From: Lysinibacillus cavernae
GTDB taxonomy: Bacteria > Bacillota > Bacilli > Bacillales_A > Planococcaceae
Direction: 5' to 3'
DNA length: 64,000 nt
Assembly: GCF_009724685.1 (NCBI RefSeq)
Contig: NZ_WMEF01000001.1
Span: forward strand, 620,001 to 684,000
Both the position numbers and the translations under genes were made by a program. Below, piece by piece: positions 62,928 through 64,000 of this stretch; position 1 is the stretch's first letter, and the number at the start of each line of letters is the position of its first letter. The notes beneath the pieces were generated by a model, which did not search any database, had not been told where the DNA came from, and saw only the letters and a program-made list of their open reading frames with translations.

Positions 62928-63941
62928 TTATGCCTTTTTTCGTTCAGAACGTAATAAATATAAAAAATAGGGTGCACCAATCACTGCTGTAATAATCCCA
63001 GCAGGTATTTCTAGTGGGGGAAATAGACCTCTACCAAGGCTATCGGCTACTAGCAAAAGGGCAGCACCGACAAGAGCGGAAGCGGGAAGTAAAACTTTAA
63101 ATTTAGATCCTACAATTCTTCTAGCAATATGAGGAGCAATTAAACCGATAAATCCGATAGAACCTACTGTGGCAACACATACGCCAATTAAAATAACTGC
63201 AACGCTTAATAAAATATATCGCAGAAATTTTGATCGTTCACCAAGACTTGTAGCTATATCATCACCAAGGCTCAGAATATCTAATTTAGAAGTTAATCCA
63301 ATTAATAGTGGGATAAGAATGAGGCATGGAAGTAGAATATACACATGTTCCCATCCTCTTGCCCATAAACTTCCCGTCAGCCATAAAAGAGTTGAATTTA
63401 CGTTATCTGGGAATTTAATCATAAAATACTCTATCCCTGCTTGACATATTGCTCCTAGCGCTATTCCTACCAAAGCTAATGTATTTGGTTGTGCACCTTT
63501 CTTATAAACAAACAGCATTAAAATAGTAGCAATAATAGCTGCTCCAATAAAAGCTGAAAGGGGAAGAAAAATGATTGGTGATGATGGGAATAGAACGATA
63601 ATGATAACGGCTGCTAACCCGGCACCTTTCGTCACTCCGATTACATCAGGTGAGGCTAATGGGTTACGGAGAATTCCTTGTAGAATCGCTCCAGCTGTTG
63701 CTAGTCCAGCTCCTACGATGATAGCGATTATAATACGAGGAAGACGATAATTGTTTAAAATAAATCTTTGACTTTGTGTCTCTTCACCAATAAAATTTCG
63801 AATGATTTCTGACGGTGTAATATAAATAGCACCTAAACCTAGACTTACTATTGATAAAATTAGGATGATGATCAACAGTACAAGAAGAACAAGGTTAGGG
63901 TGAAAATTACGATTTAGTAAAAGCTTTTGTTTAGTATTCAT
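62928..63941 (-). CDS. FecCD-family siderophore importer permease
   Basis: The 337-residue, 9-10 helix protein has the family marks RLPRIIIAIIVGAGLATAGA, LASPDVIGVTKGAGLAAV and GFIGLIAPHIARRIVG, the last being the ATPase-contact loop, with GAPYFLYLL at the C-terminus. Its ATG overlaps the stop of the upstream permease by three bases (ATGA). Together with that second permease and the ATPase it forms the usual two-permease importer. Confidence 0.93.
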   Translation of the reverse strand: MNTKQKLLLNRNFHPNLVLLVLLIIILILSIVSLGLGAIYITPSEIIRNFIGEETQSQRFILNNYRLPRIIIAIIVGAGLATAGAILQGILRNPLASPDVIGVTKGAGLAAVIIIVLFPSSPIIFLPLSAFIGAAIIATILMLFVYKKGAQPNTLALVGIALGAICQAGIEYFMIKFPDNVNSTLLWLTGSLWARGWEHVYILLPCLILIPLLIGLTSKLDILSLGDDIATSLGERSKFLRYILLSVAVILIGVCVATVGSIGFIGLIAPHIARRIVGSKFKVLLPASALVGAALLLVADSLGRGLFPPLEIPAGIITAVIGAPYFLYLLRSERKKA

Positions 63942-64000
63942 TGTTTAATATTTCTTCCTTTCTTTGCTAAATAAAGGAAGAATGGTGCCCCGATAATAGC
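63938..64000 (-). CDS. C-terminal end of a second FecCD-family permease, cut by the window edge
   Basis: The last 20 codons read AIIGAPFFLYLAKKGRNIKQ and stop at 63938, which matches the C-terminal signature of FecCD permeases (GAPFFLYL). It is the upstream partner in the importer operon. The promoter and any binding-protein gene lie beyond the window. Confidence 0.85.
   Translation of the reverse strand, partial: AIIGAPFFLYLAKKGRNIKQ

Overview
The window looks like chromosome of a low-G+C, spore-forming, S-layer-bearing Bacillales bacterium, most likely Lysinibacillus or a close relative. That is inference from an AT-rich sequence with strong AGGAGG-type ribosome sites, two SLH-domain surface proteins, a ger germinant-receptor operon, a YwhD-family protein, a Btr-like regulator and many Rho-independent terminators. 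No rRNA, tRNA, CRISPR array, intact insertion sequence or prophage was seen.

Layout. 0-9.2 kb holds three ABC-exporter modules (3.2-4.1 with 2.5-3.2 kb; 4.3-6.0 kb; 7.5-9.2 kb). The first is in one minus-strand operon with its own OmpR-type regulator and sensor kinase. A Fur-controlled siderophore-binding lipoprotein (6.3 kb) sits between the modules. 9.3-15.5 kb holds a MerR-like coiled-coil protein, a lipoprotein, and a methyltransferase / DedA / two-component operon behind TTAAG direct repeats. 15.7-25.1 kb is transport and housekeeping: Na/phosphate symporter, divergent LysR and MFS pair, YitT with its regulator, a Fur-boxed yxlEFG-like ABC operon ending in a GntR regulator, and a large permease.

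25.5-31.1 kb is the most coherent novel unit. A two-component system, a split OatA-like pair (SGNH esterase lipoprotein plus membrane acyltransferase) and a polysaccharide deacetylase each start behind the same tandem 11-bp repeat, placed exactly 7 bp before a -10 element. It reads as a cell-wall-modification (lysozyme-resistance type) regulon. 31.7-37.4 kb encodes an SLH protein followed by a 1267-residue secreted nuclease.

37.7-50.8 kb is dominated by iron: two more siderophore-binding lipoproteins, each with an AraC-type regulator, and three more Fur boxes. Between them lie small lipoprotein and zinc-ribbon genes, a VOC protein, an EamA transporter and a ger operon in B-A-C order. 51.3-55.5 kb has a second SLH protein, a ferredoxin, YwhD and a frameshifted DUF2441 gene.

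55.9-64 kb carries a cntL-cntM pair for a staphylopine-type opine metallophore, with no cntK, cnt transporter or exporter in view. A citrate/dicarboxylate-type two-component system with a lone TctC-type binding protein follows, and then a FecCD/FecE siderophore importer that runs off the right edge. Several short stretches look like worn-down gene remnants and are marked with low confidence.
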